From: Streptosporangium nondiastaticum
GTDB taxonomy: Bacteria; Actinomycetota; Actinomycetes; Streptomycetales; Streptomycetaceae
Length of the DNA: 57,039 bases
Reading direction: 5' to 3'
NCBI RefSeq assembly: GCF_003011965.1
Contig: NZ_PXWG01000035.1
Span: forward strand, 1 to 57,039
Part shown: positions 16,075-25,094 of the stretch, piece by piece
How positions within the stretch are numbered: the first letter of the stretch is position 1
How the letters are laid out: every line of letters starts with the position of its first letter
Notes under the pieces: model-generated
Told to the model about the DNA's origin: nothing
Database searches by the model: none
What the model saw: the letters and a program-made list of their open reading frames with translations, nothing else
Translations under genes and position numbers: made by a program

Positions 16075-17280
16075 GTGTCGTCCGAACCACCGTCAGAAGA
16101 CCGGCCCACCGGCCCGCCCTCCGGCCCCCTGTCCGGCGGCGGAGGGAGCGGGTCCGGCCGCCCCGGCCCGGCCGGCCCGCCTCCCGAACCCACCCGCCCC
16201 GACTGGCACTCGACCCCGTCGGGCGAGGGCTCCACGCAGATCAGCGGCCCCACGGGCGCGCAGCCGCCGGAGCCGCCCGGCCCGCCGGCCCCGCCGTCCG
16301 GCGCCCACGGCGCACCCCCTCCCGCGGGGGAGCCCGGCAGGGCCTGGTGGCGCTCCGCCCCCAAGGTCGCCCTCCTCGCGGGCGTCCTGGTCGCCGCTGC
16401 GGCGCTCCTGGTCTTCTTCCTCCGCCCGGAAGGCGGTGGAGAGGTCTTCCTGCAGGCCGCGTCGGCCCACGGCAACGACCCCTTCACCGCGTCCACGGCC
16501 AAGGACGCGGGCACCAAGGAGGCGGCCGCCGCCCCCGTCACCCCCGCCGAGGGGGGCAACCGCACGTACCCGGGCTCGACCCAGGGCCTCTACGGCGGCA
16601 CGCAGAACGCGGCGAGCTGCGACGTCGATCGCCAGGTCAGCTACCTCAAGGACGATCAGGCCAAGTCCCGTGCCTTCGCGAGCGCCGCGGGCATCCAGCA
16701 GAGCGAGACCGAGCACTTCCTGCGCGGCCTGACGCCCCTGCTGCTGCGCTCCGACACCCGGGTCACCAACCACGGCTACAAGGACGGCGCGGCCACCGCG
16801 TTCCAGTCCGTGCTGCAGGCCGGCACGGCCGTCCTGGTCGACAACCGGGGCATGCCGCGCGTGCGCTGCGCTTGCGGCAACCCCCTCGGCCCGCCCGTCG
16901 CGGCCAAGAGCGGCGCGAAGACCAAGGGCGAGGGCTGGAGCGGGTACAAGTCGTCGAACGCCGTCGCCGTCACCGAGGCCACGACCGCCATCTACGACAT
17001 CGTGGTGTACGACCCCGTGTCCCGCCAGTGGTTCGCACGGCCGGTCGGCACCGACGGGGGGAGCGACCGCCCGGTCCCGAAGCCCAGCGGCGCCATGCCG
17101 TCCGGCTCCGCCTCGCAGGGGCTGGAGGAGTCGAGCAGCGGCGAGCCGTCGAAGCCGTCCTCGTCCGCCCCGCCGCCTCCGTCCCAGGCCCCGCCGTCCC
17201 CGCAGAAGCCGGCGACCGAACCCGGCCCCGCGTACGGGCCGCAGAACCTGGGGCTCGCCCGACCCGGAGGGGCGGCATGA
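16075..17280 (+). CDS. DUF6777-like single-pass membrane protein
   Basis: A 401-residue protein starting at GTG 16075 behind GGAGGAG. It has a Pro/Gly-rich cytoplasmic N-terminus of about 95 residues and one membrane helix (VALLAGVLVAAAALLVFFL). The extracellular domain matches the DUF6777 pattern (GEVFLQAAS, FLRGLTPLLLRSDTRVTNHG, then an RVRCACGNPL pair). A Ser/Pro-rich tail follows. Function is unknown. In this domain family the fixed Cys pattern suggests a disulfide-stabilised outer domain. Confidence 0.82.
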   Translation: MSSEPPSEDRPTGPPSGPLSGGGGSGSGRPGPAGPPPEPTRPDWHSTPSGEGSTQISGPTGAQPPEPPGPPAPPSGAHGAPPPAGEPGRAWWRSAPKVALLAGVLVAAAALLVFFLRPEGGGEVFLQAASAHGNDPFTASTAKDAGTKEAAAAPVTPAEGGNRTYPGSTQGLYGGTQNAASCDVDRQVSYLKDDQAKSRAFASAAGIQQSETEHFLRGLTPLLLRSDTRVTNHGYKDGAATAFQSVLQAGTAVLVDNRGMPRVRCACGNPLGPPVAAKSGAKTKGEGWSGYKSSNAVAVTEATTAIYDIVVYDPVSRQWFARPVGTDGGSDRPVPKPSGAMPSGSASQGLEESSSGEPSKPSSSAPPPPSQAPPSPQKPATEPGPAYGPQNLGLARPGGAA

Positions 17281-17316
17281 GCGGAGCCGCCGCCCGGCGG
17301 CCCTGAGACGGCCCCG

Positions 17317-18096
17317 ATGAGCGACGCGCCGGCCGAGTCCCGGCCGGGGGAAGCGGCCCCCGGCCGGGTGACGGCCGCCGGCGTGCCCCCGGAGGACCCG
17401 GACGGAGCCCGCCGTGCGGCGTGGCCGCTGGCCGTCGCGGCGGTGACGTACAACGCGTGGGTGCTGGAGTTCCTGCTGCCCACCGGCCTGGACCCCCGGC
17501 ACTCCTACGTCAGCGAGCTCTACGCCGCCGACCAGCCCTTCCACGTCCTCTTCGGCGCCGTCGAGGTCGTCACCGCCCTGCTCGTCGCCGCGGGCGCGGT
17601 CCCGCTTCCCCACCGGCCGGGAAGCAACCGCTGGTCCGTCGCCGGGCGGTGGTCGCTGGTCGCCTTCGCCGCGTCCTCCGTCGCGGACGTCGTCGTCCCG
17701 ATGCGGTGCGCGCCGTCGGTGAACCGCGCCTGCGAGGCGGTCAATCCCTGGCACACCGCCACCAGCGCCCTGGCCCATGCCGCGCTGTTCGGCTCCATGG
17801 CCCTGCTGGTGACCGCCGCGGCGCGCGGCGCCCGGTGGCCGCTGATCCGCCGCTGGGGGCCGTGGGTCCTGGCGGCCGCGCTCGTGACGTCCGTGTGCAC
17901 GGTCGGCGCGCTGATCGGCCGGCCGGGCTGGCACGGCGTCCCGCAGCGGGCGCACCTGCTGCTCGTCGGGGTGTGGCTGGCCCTGCTCGCCGCCTCGCCG
18001 GGGACCGGCCGCATCCGGAGGAAGGACCGTATCGGGGTGAAGGGCCGCCACCGCCGCACTGTGAGTCACCGGGGTCGCGCGGGCGGACCCGGCTGA
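17317..18096 (+). CDS. DUF998-family membrane protein
   Basis: A 259-residue protein with about six membrane segments and the DUF998 features YNAWVLEFLLPTGLDPRHSYVSELYA and VADVVVPMRC followed by VNPWHT. Its role is unknown. It follows the DUF6777 gene by 36 bp and may be co-transcribed with it. Confidence 0.82.
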   Translation: MSDAPAESRPGEAAPGRVTAAGVPPEDPDGARRAAWPLAVAAVTYNAWVLEFLLPTGLDPRHSYVSELYAADQPFHVLFGAVEVVTALLVAAGAVPLPHRPGSNRWSVAGRWSLVAFAASSVADVVVPMRCAPSVNRACEAVNPWHTATSALAHAALFGSMALLVTAAARGARWPLIRRWGPWVLAAALVTSVCTVGALIGRPGWHGVPQRAHLLLVGVWLALLAASPGTGRIRRKDRIGVKGRHRRTVSHRGRAGGPG

Positions 18097-18220
18097 TCCG
18101 GCGATCGAATCTGGTCGATTGTGCGGGAGCCGGACCGGCTCCGTACGCCGCCGACCGGGGGAGCACCTCGCCACCCACGAGGAAGATCGTGCTGCTCAGC
18201 ACCCCCATGAACAGAGCCTG

Positions 18221-18246
18221 TTCACTTCTGAACGGACTGACGTCAT
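18221..18246. promoter_or_regulatory. Two small palindromes upstream of the encapsulin operon
   Basis: GTTCA-cttc-TGAAC (18221-18234) and TGACGTCA (18239-18246) lie about 110-130 bp upstream of the shell gene, in an AT-richer stretch that probably holds the promoter. They are candidate regulator sites, supported by symmetry and position only. Confidence 0.35.
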
Positions 18247-18350
18247 CTCAACGGCACGTCATTTAAGGCCATGACACATTGCTGCAGTCTTGTGAACGCA
18301 ATGTTGCCGACAAGACGATCACCCTCGTTACCCACACCGAGGAGGTCCTC

Positions 18351-19733
18351 ATGAACGATCGGCTGAGTCTCAGCCCGGACGCGGCACGGCAACTCGCGAC
18401 CACCACCAAGACCACCCCGCAGATGCGCGGCATCACGCCCCGCTACCTGCTGCGGGCCCTGCCGTGGGTGGACGTCGAGTCCGGCGTCTACCGCGTCAAC
18501 CGCCGGCGGACCTTCATACTCGGTGACGACCGGATATCCACCTTCAGGAACGGCGACGCCCACCAGGTCGTCCCCGAGGACCTCCGGGAGATCCCCTTCC
18601 TGCGCGAGGCCGACGAGGAACTGCTGCGCGAACTGGCCGGTGCCTTCACCGAGGTCACCTTCGACGCGGGTCAGCAGCTCCTCCAGGAAGGCGAGGCCGC
18701 GGACAAGCTCTGGGTCCTCGTCCAGGGCCGCGCCGAGAAGCGGACCACCGGCCGCTACGGCGAGGACGCCCTCCTCGACATCATCGGTGACGGCCAGTTC
18801 TTCGACCTCGACGCCTGGGCCTGCGGCACGCCCGCCGCCTACCGCGTCCACGCGCTGACCCCCGGCACCGCCCTGTGCGCCGACCGCGAGCACCTGATGC
18901 GGCTGGCCGGCTGCGACGAGGCGCTGCGGGCCGCCCTCACGGCCTTCACCTCCGGCGAACGCGCCGTCCCCGGCGCCGAGGTGCCCGTGGACCTGAGCGC
19001 CGGGCACGTCGGCGAGCCGGACCTGCCGGGCACCTTCGTCGACTACGAGGACACCCCGCGCGAGTACCACATGACGCTCGCCCAGACCGTGCTGCGCGTC
19101 CACTCCCGCGTCGCCGACCTCTACAACGAGCCCATCGACCAGACCCGCACCCAGGCCGGCCTCACCGTCCAGGCGCTGCGCGAGCGCCAGGAGCGCTCGA
19201 TGCTCCACCACCCCGAGTACGGCCTGTTCAACAACGTCGCCCCCGGCCAGCGCGTCCAGACCCGGACCGGCGCGCCGACCCCCGACGACCTGGACGAGCT
19301 GCTCAGCAAGGTCTGGAAGCAGCCCTCCTACTTCCTCGCCCACCCGCGCGCCATCGCCGCCTTCGGCCGCGAGTGCACCCGCCGCGGCGTGCCCCCGGTC
19401 ATCGAGAACCGCTTCGGCAGCCCCCTGCTGACCTGGCGCGGCGTCCCTCTCCTGCCCTCCGACAAGGTGCGCATGACCGGCCCGAACGGCGCCGCCACCA
19501 CCGAGATCCTGCTCATGCGCGTCGGCGAGGCCGAGCAGGGCGTCGTGGGCCTGCGGCCCGCGAAGGTGGCCGACGAGGTCGAGCCGGGCCTGTCCATGCG
19601 CAACATGGGCATGGACCAGAAGGGCATCACCCAGTACCTGATGACGGCGTACTTCAACGCCGCGGTACTGGTCGAGGACGCCCTCGCCGTGCTCCAGAAC
19701 GTCGAGGTGTCCAAGTACCATGACTACTCCTGA
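18351..19733 (+). CDS. Family 2B encapsulin shell protein with cNMP-binding-like domain
   Basis: A 460-residue protein. ATG 18351 follows GAGGAGG closely, so the upstream in-frame ATG at 18279 is rejected. Residues about 1-75 form the N-arm. Residues about 78-200 are a cyclic-nucleotide-binding-like domain (IPFLREADEELLRELAG, LLQEGEAADKLWVLVQGRAE, IGDGQFFDLDAW). The rest is the HK97-type shell fold typical of family 2 encapsulins (MTLAQTVLRVHSRVADLYN, FLAHPRAIAAFGREC, VGLRPAKVADEVEPGLSMRN). Such proteins self-assemble into a hollow icosahedral compartment. The overlapping downstream cysteine desulfurase is a known class of family 2 cargo. Confidence 0.93.
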   Translation: MNDRLSLSPDAARQLATTTKTTPQMRGITPRYLLRALPWVDVESGVYRVNRRRTFILGDDRISTFRNGDAHQVVPEDLREIPFLREADEELLRELAGAFTEVTFDAGQQLLQEGEAADKLWVLVQGRAEKRTTGRYGEDALLDIIGDGQFFDLDAWACGTPAAYRVHALTPGTALCADREHLMRLAGCDEALRAALTAFTSGERAVPGAEVPVDLSAGHVGEPDLPGTFVDYEDTPREYHMTLAQTVLRVHSRVADLYNEPIDQTRTQAGLTVQALRERQERSMLHHPEYGLFNNVAPGQRVQTRTGAPTPDDLDELLSKVWKQPSYFLAHPRAIAAFGRECTRRGVPPVIENRFGSPLLTWRGVPLLPSDKVRMTGPNGAATTEILLMRVGEAEQGVVGLRPAKVADEVEPGLSMRNMGMDQKGITQYLMTAYFNAAVLVEDALAVLQNVEVSKYHDYS

Positions 19734-21156
19734 CATGCCGTGGGGCGCGTACGCCCCGGGCATGGCGCAGCTCCCCGGCACGCAGGTGCCCGGCACGACA
19801 CCGCCGGGCATGGCGCCGCCACCGGGCCCGCCCGGCCTCGCGGCGCCCCAGCAGCCGCCCGGAGAGCCGGTACCGCCCGGGCAGCCCACCGCCGGCAGCG
19901 CCGCCACCCGCAGCGGGCAGTTCACGCCCGAGGCCGCCCGGCGGGACATCCCGGTCCTCCAGCGGCCCGTCAACGGCCGCCCCGTCGTCTGGCTGGACAA
20001 CGGCGCCACCACCCAGAAGCCCCGCCAGGTCATCGAGACCCTGGCCTCCTACTACGCCACCGCCAACTCCAACATCCACCGCGGTGCGCACACCATGGCC
20101 CGCGAGGCCACCGAGATGTACGAGGGCGGACGGGCCGCGGTCGCCGGATTCCTCGGCGCCCCGTCACCGGACACCATCGTCTTCACCCGGGGCACCACCG
20201 AGGCCGTCAACCTCGTCGCGCAGAGCTGGGGACGCGCCAACCTCGGCCCCGGCGACGAGATCCTGGTCTCCACCCTGGAGCACCACTCCAACATCGTCCC
20301 CTGGCAGCTGATCGCCAAGGAGCGGCGGGCCCGGGTCGTCCCGATCCCCCTCCTGCCCGACGGCAGCATCGACCAGGACGCCTACGCCGACCTGCTCTCC
20401 TTCCGCACCCGGCTGGTCGCGATCAGCCACGCCTCCAACGTGCTCGGCACCGTGCCGCCGGTGAAGGAGATGACGGCACTGGCCCACCGCTACGACGCCA
20501 AGGTGCTCGTGGACGGCGCCCAGGCCGTCGCCCACTTCCCCGTGGACGTCCAGGACCTGGACAGCGACTTCTACGTCTTCTCCGGGCACAAGCTGTACGC
20601 CCCCACGGGCATCGGGGCGCTGTACGCCAAGCCGGAGGTCCTGGCCGGCATGCCGCCGTGGCAGGGCGGCGGCAACATGATCGACCAGGTGGAGTTCGGC
20701 CGCGTCACCTACGCGCCCGTGCCGCACCGCTTCGAGGCCGGCACCGGGCACATCTCCGGCGTCGTCGGACTCCGGTCCGCCATCGACTGGCTGAGCTCCT
20801 TCGGCCGCGAGGCGGTCGCCGCGTACGAGACCGCCCTGCTCGGCCACGCCCAGGAGGCGCTCGCCGCGGTACCCGGCCTCACCGTCCTCGGCGACGCGCC
20901 CGAGAAGATCGCGGTCCTCACCTTCACGCTCGCCGGCCACGACCCGATGACCGTGGCCCGGTGGCTGGACCGGGCGGGCATCGCCGTCCGCGCCGGCCAC
21001 CACTGCGCCCAGCCCTCGCTGCGCCACTACGGGCTGGAGGCCGCGACCCGGGCCTCCCTCGCCCTGTACAACACGGCCGAAGAGGTCGACCAGCTGGCCG
21101 CGTCGCTGACACAGCTTCAGTCGCTGACGCAGCTTCAACTGCAGGGCGCCGGCTGA
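19720..21156 (+). CDS. Encapsulated cysteine desulfurase (SufS/CsdA type) with disordered cargo tail
   Basis: A 478-residue protein that overlaps the shell gene by 14 bp, with GAGGTG as ribosome binding site. Residues 1-66 are a Pro/Gly/Met/Ala-rich disordered extension, the kind that targets cargo into family 2 encapsulins. The rest is a type II cysteine desulfurase with THxxTN-like EHHSNIVPW, the PLP lysine in SGHKLYAPTGIG (Lys291) and the catalytic Cys in RAGHHCAQPS (Cys429). It releases sulfur from cysteine as persulfide. The C-terminus has an 18-bp tandem repeat (LTQLQS/LTQLQL). The compartment may store or shield sulfur. Confidence 0.95.
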   Translation: MTTPDMPWGAYAPGMAQLPGTQVPGTTPPGMAPPPGPPGLAAPQQPPGEPVPPGQPTAGSAATRSGQFTPEAARRDIPVLQRPVNGRPVVWLDNGATTQKPRQVIETLASYYATANSNIHRGAHTMAREATEMYEGGRAAVAGFLGAPSPDTIVFTRGTTEAVNLVAQSWGRANLGPGDEILVSTLEHHSNIVPWQLIAKERRARVVPIPLLPDGSIDQDAYADLLSFRTRLVAISHASNVLGTVPPVKEMTALAHRYDAKVLVDGAQAVAHFPVDVQDLDSDFYVFSGHKLYAPTGIGALYAKPEVLAGMPPWQGGGNMIDQVEFGRVTYAPVPHRFEAGTGHISGVVGLRSAIDWLSSFGREAVAAYETALLGHAQEALAAVPGLTVLGDAPEKIAVLTFTLAGHDPMTVARWLDRAGIAVRAGHHCAQPSLRHYGLEAATRASLALYNTAEEVDQLAASLTQLQSLTQLQLQGAG

Positions 21157-21180
21157 CCGCCGGACGGCCCGGCGATCACA

Positions 21181-21212
21181 GCGTGCCCCGGCGCACCCGC
21201 GCCGGGGCACGC
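21181..21212 (+). terminator. Strong hairpin after encapsulin operon
   Basis: A perfect 14-bp stem GCGTGCCCCGGCGC (21181-21194) with an accc loop and its complement at 21199-21212, 24 nt past the desulfurase stop. It closes the two-gene operon. Confidence 0.85.
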
Positions 21213-21383
21213 CGCCGCATGCGGTCCTGCGGCAACCGGGGCCTCCCGCCGGACCCATGCGCGGCACACCTACGAGATTCCGTGGTATTTCCGGTGTCAC
21301 AGGGAACCATCAGCTACGGAAGACAATCTCGTACGTCGGAGACGCACGAGTGTGCGTACGAACCCGGATGCAGGGGGCGGTAC

Positions 21384-22460
21384 ATGTCACGAAGAGTCGC
21401 GCAGCGGCGGTTGTCGGCGGTGCGGGGCGCCATGGGATCGGTGGCCGCCCTCGCGGCCGGCCTGGTCCTCGTCGCGGGGACGGCCGGAACGGCCGCCGCC
21501 ATACCGGCCGACGGCGGCGCGCGAGCCGGCGCCGTCGGCTGCGGCAGTGAACAGGAGGCGAAACAGCCGTCCGCCGCCGCGGCCGCCGCCGCCCGCGCCG
21601 CCACGGCCGAACCGCCGGCCGCCGCGACCGGCACCGCCGCGGAGAAGATCTCCTACAGCCTGCCGTCCCAGCTCCCCATCGGTATGTGGTCGCGCTCCGG
21701 CGTCACGCTCCGCACGCCCGTCACCAAGGGCACCGTCCGGCTCGACGTCCGCAGCCGCGGCTTCGGCACCGACTCCCTCACCGTCCAGCGCTACGTGCCC
21801 AAGACGCACAAGTGGACGGACCTCAAGAGCCGCTCCACGGGCTCGGACACCCACGGCGTCTTCACCTTCCCGGTCACGGCCGACGCGAGCGCGGCCCACC
21901 CGCACAGCGTGGCGCTGCGCATCCAGGACCTCGACCGGCCGGGCACCCTCACCGTCACCGCCTCCGTCGACGACGGCAAGGGCCGCACGTACCGCGCTCC
22001 CGCCCGCACCGCCACCACCACCCGGCCCGACGTCTCGGTCACCGGCTGGCGCAGCGGTGACCGGCTCAGCCGCGGCGGCGCGCCCAGCGCACCCTTCACG
22101 GTCACGGTCAAGAACACCACCGACCGGCCCTACCCCGCCCTGTACGCCTCCTACTTCGCCTACGGCGCCGGCAAGAGCCACGCCCTGGCCCCCAAGGACC
22201 TCGTCCTGCAGCAGTACCGGCCCGGCCACGGCTGGGAGCGCGTTCCGCTCGTCGCCGGCGGCTGCGACCCCGGCATGAGCGCCGCGCTCCTGCCCGTCGT
22301 CAAGGGGCCGCTCGCGCCCGGCGCCACCGCCTCCTACCGGCTGCGGATCGCCGTCGCCGGGTCGGCCCCCCGCGACGTGCCGCGGGCGGACGCCGGGGTG
22401 ACGGTCGGCAACGGCGACCTGTCCTTCCACCACCAGGAACTGCCCTTCGCGATCCGCTAG
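21384..22460 (+). CDS. Secreted protein of unknown function
   Basis: A 358-residue protein starting at ATG 21384 behind GGGGGCGG. The signal peptide has the core GSVAALAAGLVLVAGTAGTAAA. After an Ala-rich linker come two beta-rich segments (TVRLDVRSRGFGTDSLTVQRY and FTVTVKNTTDRPYPALYASY). The second is like an Ig/CARDB fold with late Cys in GGCDPG. I do not recognise the family. It stands alone, between the encapsulin terminator and its own terminator. Confidence 0.75.
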   Translation: MSRRVAQRRLSAVRGAMGSVAALAAGLVLVAGTAGTAAAIPADGGARAGAVGCGSEQEAKQPSAAAAAAARAATAEPPAAATGTAAEKISYSLPSQLPIGMWSRSGVTLRTPVTKGTVRLDVRSRGFGTDSLTVQRYVPKTHKWTDLKSRSTGSDTHGVFTFPVTADASAAHPHSVALRIQDLDRPGTLTVTASVDDGKGRTYRAPARTATTTRPDVSVTGWRSGDRLSRGGAPSAPFTVTVKNTTDRPYPALYASYFAYGAGKSHALAPKDLVLQQYRPGHGWERVPLVAGGCDPGMSAALLPVVKGPLAPGATASYRLRIAVAGSAPRDVPRADAGVTVGNGDLSFHHQELPFAIR

Positions 22461-22477
22461 CGCGCACGGTCCCGGAC

Positions 22478-22514
22478 CCGACGGGCCGGCTCCTTCCGGG
22501 GGCCGGCCCGTCGG
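22478..22514. terminator. Bidirectional hairpin between convergent genes
   Basis: A 13-bp perfect inverted repeat CCGACGGGCCGGC (22478-22490) with its complement at 22502-22514, between the stops of the secreted protein (22460) and the MBL hydrolase (22531). Confidence 0.8.
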
Positions 22515-22530
22515 CGTACCGGGGCCCCGG

Positions 22531-23478
22531 TCAGCCCGGGCCCGGGTCCCCGTCCTCCGTGCGGTCGAACGCCGCCCAGCGCTGCAGGGCGAACTTGGAG
22601 CCCTCTCTGCGCACTTCGGCGGCCCCGTGGCCCGGGAAGTGCGCCGGGAACACCAGGGCGCGGGTGTCGGCGGCCTCCTCCAGGATCCGCCGCCGCGAAC
22701 GGGTCGCCTGCGCCTGGTCCTCGCTCAGGCACGTGTCGCAGTCCGGCTCGGCTATCTGCAGCGGGCTGTGCACCAGGTCGCCGATGAACAGGGCGCGGTC
22801 AGCGCCCGACTCCAGCCGCACGACGGCCGAGCCCGGCGTGTGCCCGGGAGCGGCCTCCAGCGTCAGGTCCGCGTCGATGCGGTACGTGTCCCCCTCCCAC
22901 AGCACCATCCGCCCCTCCCGGTGCACCGGCAGGACGCTGTCCTCGAACACCGTGTCGACGCCCTCGGCCAGGCTCAGGTCCCCGAGGACCCCGCGCGGCG
23001 TGTGCGGCCCTGCCGGGTCCCAGTACGCGAAGTCGGCCTTCGCGACGAGGTACGTCGCGTTCGGGAACGTCGGCACCCACGCACCGTCCTGCAAGCGGGT
23101 GTTCCAGCCGACGTGGTCCGAGTGCAGGTGGGTGTTGACGACGACGTCCACGTCCTCCGGGCGGACCCCCGCGGCGGCGAGCCGCTCCAGGTAGCCGGTG
23201 CTCAAGTGCGACCACTCCGGCATGTGCGGCCGGTCCTTGTCGTTGCCCAGCCCCGTGTCCACGAGCACGGTACGGCCCTCGCTGCGCAGCACCCACGTCT
23301 GCACGTTGCACACCAGCTGGTCGGTCGCCGGACGCCAGAAGTCCGGCGCGAGCCACGACTCGTTCTCCTTCCACATGCGCGGGGTGCTGGAGGGGAAGAT
23401 CGCGGGGGTGGGGGCGACGGGGGAGTGCCACTCCACGATGCGGGTGACGTCCACGCCACCCAAGGTGATCGTCTGCAT
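22531..23478 (-). CDS. MBL-fold metallo-hydrolase
   Basis: A 315-residue protein. The start at ATG 23478 gives the usual beginning MQTITLGGVDVTRIVEW; longer in-frame forms upstream run through repeat DNA. It has the dinuclear-zinc signature THLHSDHVGWN, the later APGHTPGSAVV and GDLVHSPLQ, and a C-terminal AHFPGHGAAEV. The family includes lactonases and N-acyl-homoserine-lactone hydrolases of the MlhB type. The substrate cannot be told from sequence. Confidence 0.88.
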   Translation of the reverse strand: MQTITLGGVDVTRIVEWHSPVAPTPAIFPSSTPRMWKENESWLAPDFWRPATDQLVCNVQTWVLRSEGRTVLVDTGLGNDKDRPHMPEWSHLSTGYLERLAAAGVRPEDVDVVVNTHLHSDHVGWNTRLQDGAWVPTFPNATYLVAKADFAYWDPAGPHTPRGVLGDLSLAEGVDTVFEDSVLPVHREGRMVLWEGDTYRIDADLTLEAAPGHTPGSAVVRLESGADRALFIGDLVHSPLQIAEPDCDTCLSEDQAQATRSRRRILEEAADTRALVFPAHFPGHGAAEVRREGSKFALQRWAAFDRTEDGDPGPG

Positions 23479-23585
23479 GCCATTGACGCTATGCACCGCA
23501 GGCGGAACCGCCAAGAGGCAGATGGCATCGTTGCGCTGATACGGCGCCGCTGCCCCGACGTGCCTGCGTCGGCCCGGGGCGGGCT

Positions 23586-23741
23586 CGGCACCGCCGGTTG
23601 CGTCGTCGGTGGCTGAGCGCCGCCGCGGCGGAGGGAACGGGCCGGCCCGGCCGGAGGCCCGCTCACCGAGGTCAAGGGCGCTCGCGCCCTTGAAACCGCC
23701 GCGGCGGCGCTCAGCCGCCGACAACGTGCCCGGCGGTGCCG
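23586..23741. repeat. 156-bp intergenic element with 43-bp inverted arms and inner hairpins
   Basis: The left arm 23586-23628 and right arm 23699-23741 are complementary with only a few mismatches (ends CGGCACCGCCGG and CCGGCGGTGCCG; both share CTGAGCGCCGCCGCGG on opposite strands). The centre holds a perfect 8-bp hairpin CAAGGGCG-ctcg-CGCCCTTG (23673-23692) and a CGGGCCGGCCCGG-rich stem. It contains no gene. It shares its end motif with 14404-14544. Confidence 0.85.
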
Positions 23742-23761
23742 GAACCGCATCACCCCGTACG

Positions 23762-24865
23762 TCAGTGCTCCCGCCGGACGGCGAGCAGCGCCGCGTCGTC
23801 CGAGAGTTCTCCGCCCGCGTACGCGAGGAGGTCGGCGACGATGCGGTCGAGGAGCGCGGCCGGGGGCGCGTCCGGCATGGTGGCGAGGCGCTCCGCCAAA
23901 GGGTAGAAGCGGCCCGCCGCGTCCCGCGCCTCCGTCACCCCGTCGGTGTACAGCAGCAGGAGGTCGCCCCGCTCGAACGCGAAGGGCCGGCCCCGGTAGG
24001 CGCCGCCCGCCATGCCGAGGAGCGCCAGCGGCGGCTGGGGTTCGGGCGTGGGCACCTCGTCCACGTCCATGCCGCCCGCCCGCCCGGGCCGGCACCGCAG
24101 GGGCGGCAGGTGGCCGCAGTTCACCAGTTCGGCCCGGCCCGGCCCGGTGACCTGCACGAGGGCCGCCGTCACGAACTCCTCGCCCGGCTGCCGCCGTCCC
24201 ATCGCCGCGTCGAGCCGCCCCGCGACCGCCGCGAGCGAGGGCTCGACCTGCGCGGCCTCCCGGAACGTGCCCAGCACGGCCGCCGCCGTGTCGATCGCGG
24301 CGAGCCCCTTGCCCCGCACGTCGCCCATCAGCAGCCGCGTCCCGAAGGGCGTGAGGAGTGTCTCGTACAGGTCGCCGCCGACCCGCGCCTCCGCCGCGGC
24401 CGCCAGGTAGCGCACGGCGACCCGCAGCCCGCCCAGCCGTTCGGGCGGCGGCCGCAGCAGCGTGTGCTGGGCGGCCTCCGCCACGGACCGCGACTCCAGC
24501 AGCTCGCGCTCGCGCGTGGCGACGAGCACCACGTTCGCGGTGCTGACGGACGTGATCGCCAGCACGGTGAACGCGGACGTCAGGTGGACCAGCAGGGGCA
24601 CCTCGTCGTCGGCGAGCGCCAGCGGGGCGACGAGGGCGAGCGCGCCCAGGCCGACGAGCAGTGGGACCCGGGGTCGCCGCGTGCCGATGCTGGCGAGCAC
24701 CGGTGCGGTGGCCAGGACGGGGGACACCGTCCACTGCGGATCCTGCGAGAGGTCTATCGCCACGGCCGTGACCAGCAGGACGTACGCCGTCACGACGAGC
24801 CCCCGCGCGCGCGGCGGCAGGCGCGGCGCCTGGGGCTGACCGTCCGGGCCGGTGGCGTGCGTCAT
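23762..24865 (-). CDS. Membrane-anchored SpoIIE/PP2C-type phosphatase
   Basis: A 367-residue protein. The N-terminal ~125 residues hold about three to four membrane helices (VVTAYVLLVTAVAIDL, VPLLVGLGALALVAPLAL, FTVLAITSVSTANVVLV). The SpoIIE domain follows (RVGGDLYETLLT, LLMGDVRGKGLAA, FERGDLLLLYTDGVTEARD, ELSDDAALLAV) with the metal-binding Asp residues kept. It dephosphorylates Ser/Thr on regulatory proteins. It comes 48 bp after the DUF5989 gene on the same strand and could be the last gene of that operon or independent. Confidence 0.9.
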   Translation of the reverse strand: MTHATGPDGQPQAPRLPPRARGLVVTAYVLLVTAVAIDLSQDPQWTVSPVLATAPVLASIGTRRPRVPLLVGLGALALVAPLALADDEVPLLVHLTSAFTVLAITSVSTANVVLVATRERELLESRSVAEAAQHTLLRPPPERLGGLRVAVRYLAAAAEARVGGDLYETLLTPFGTRLLMGDVRGKGLAAIDTAAAVLGTFREAAQVEPSLAAVAGRLDAAMGRRQPGEEFVTAALVQVTGPGRAELVNCGHLPPLRCRPGRAGGMDVDEVPTPEPQPPLALLGMAGGAYRGRPFAFERGDLLLLYTDGVTEARDAAGRFYPLAERLATMPDAPPAALLDRIVADLLAYAGGELSDDAALLAVRREH

Positions 24866-24913
24866 GATTGCTGTCCACCATCAGCCATACCCGCCCCGCC
24901 CGCAACCGCGGAC

Positions 24914-25069
24914 TCAGCGCTCCCCGGCCCCGCCACCGGGCGCGAAGTGCCAGTACGTCTCCGCCCGCGGCAGCCGGCGCCGCGCCAGCGGATCGCGCAC
25001 CCTGCGCCGGCACCACCCCCACGGGGTGACGGCCAGGTAGTACACCGCCGTCAGCAGCAACGTCCGCAC
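24914..25069 (-). CDS. DUF5989-like membrane microprotein (SxtK-like)
   Basis: A 51-residue protein starting at GTG 25069 behind GGAGG; the longer frame reads back into the carbamoyltransferase gene. It has one short hydrophobic helix (LLLTAVYYLAVTPWGW), then an Arg-rich stretch and ETYWHF. This matches the small DUF5989 proteins that accompany carbamoyltransferases, such as saxitoxin SxtK. It probably anchors or assists the carbamoyltransferase at the membrane, though this is inferred from co-occurrence. Confidence 0.8.
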   Translation of the reverse strand: MRTLLLTAVYYLAVTPWGWCRRRVRDPLARRRLPRAETYWHFAPGGGAGER

Positions 25070-25094
25070 GGCGTCACACCTCCTTCCCCGGCAG

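Noticed and set aside
18279..18350. Longer encapsulin start
   Set aside because: GAGGAGG directly before ATG 18351 and the usual family N-terminus favour the shorter form.
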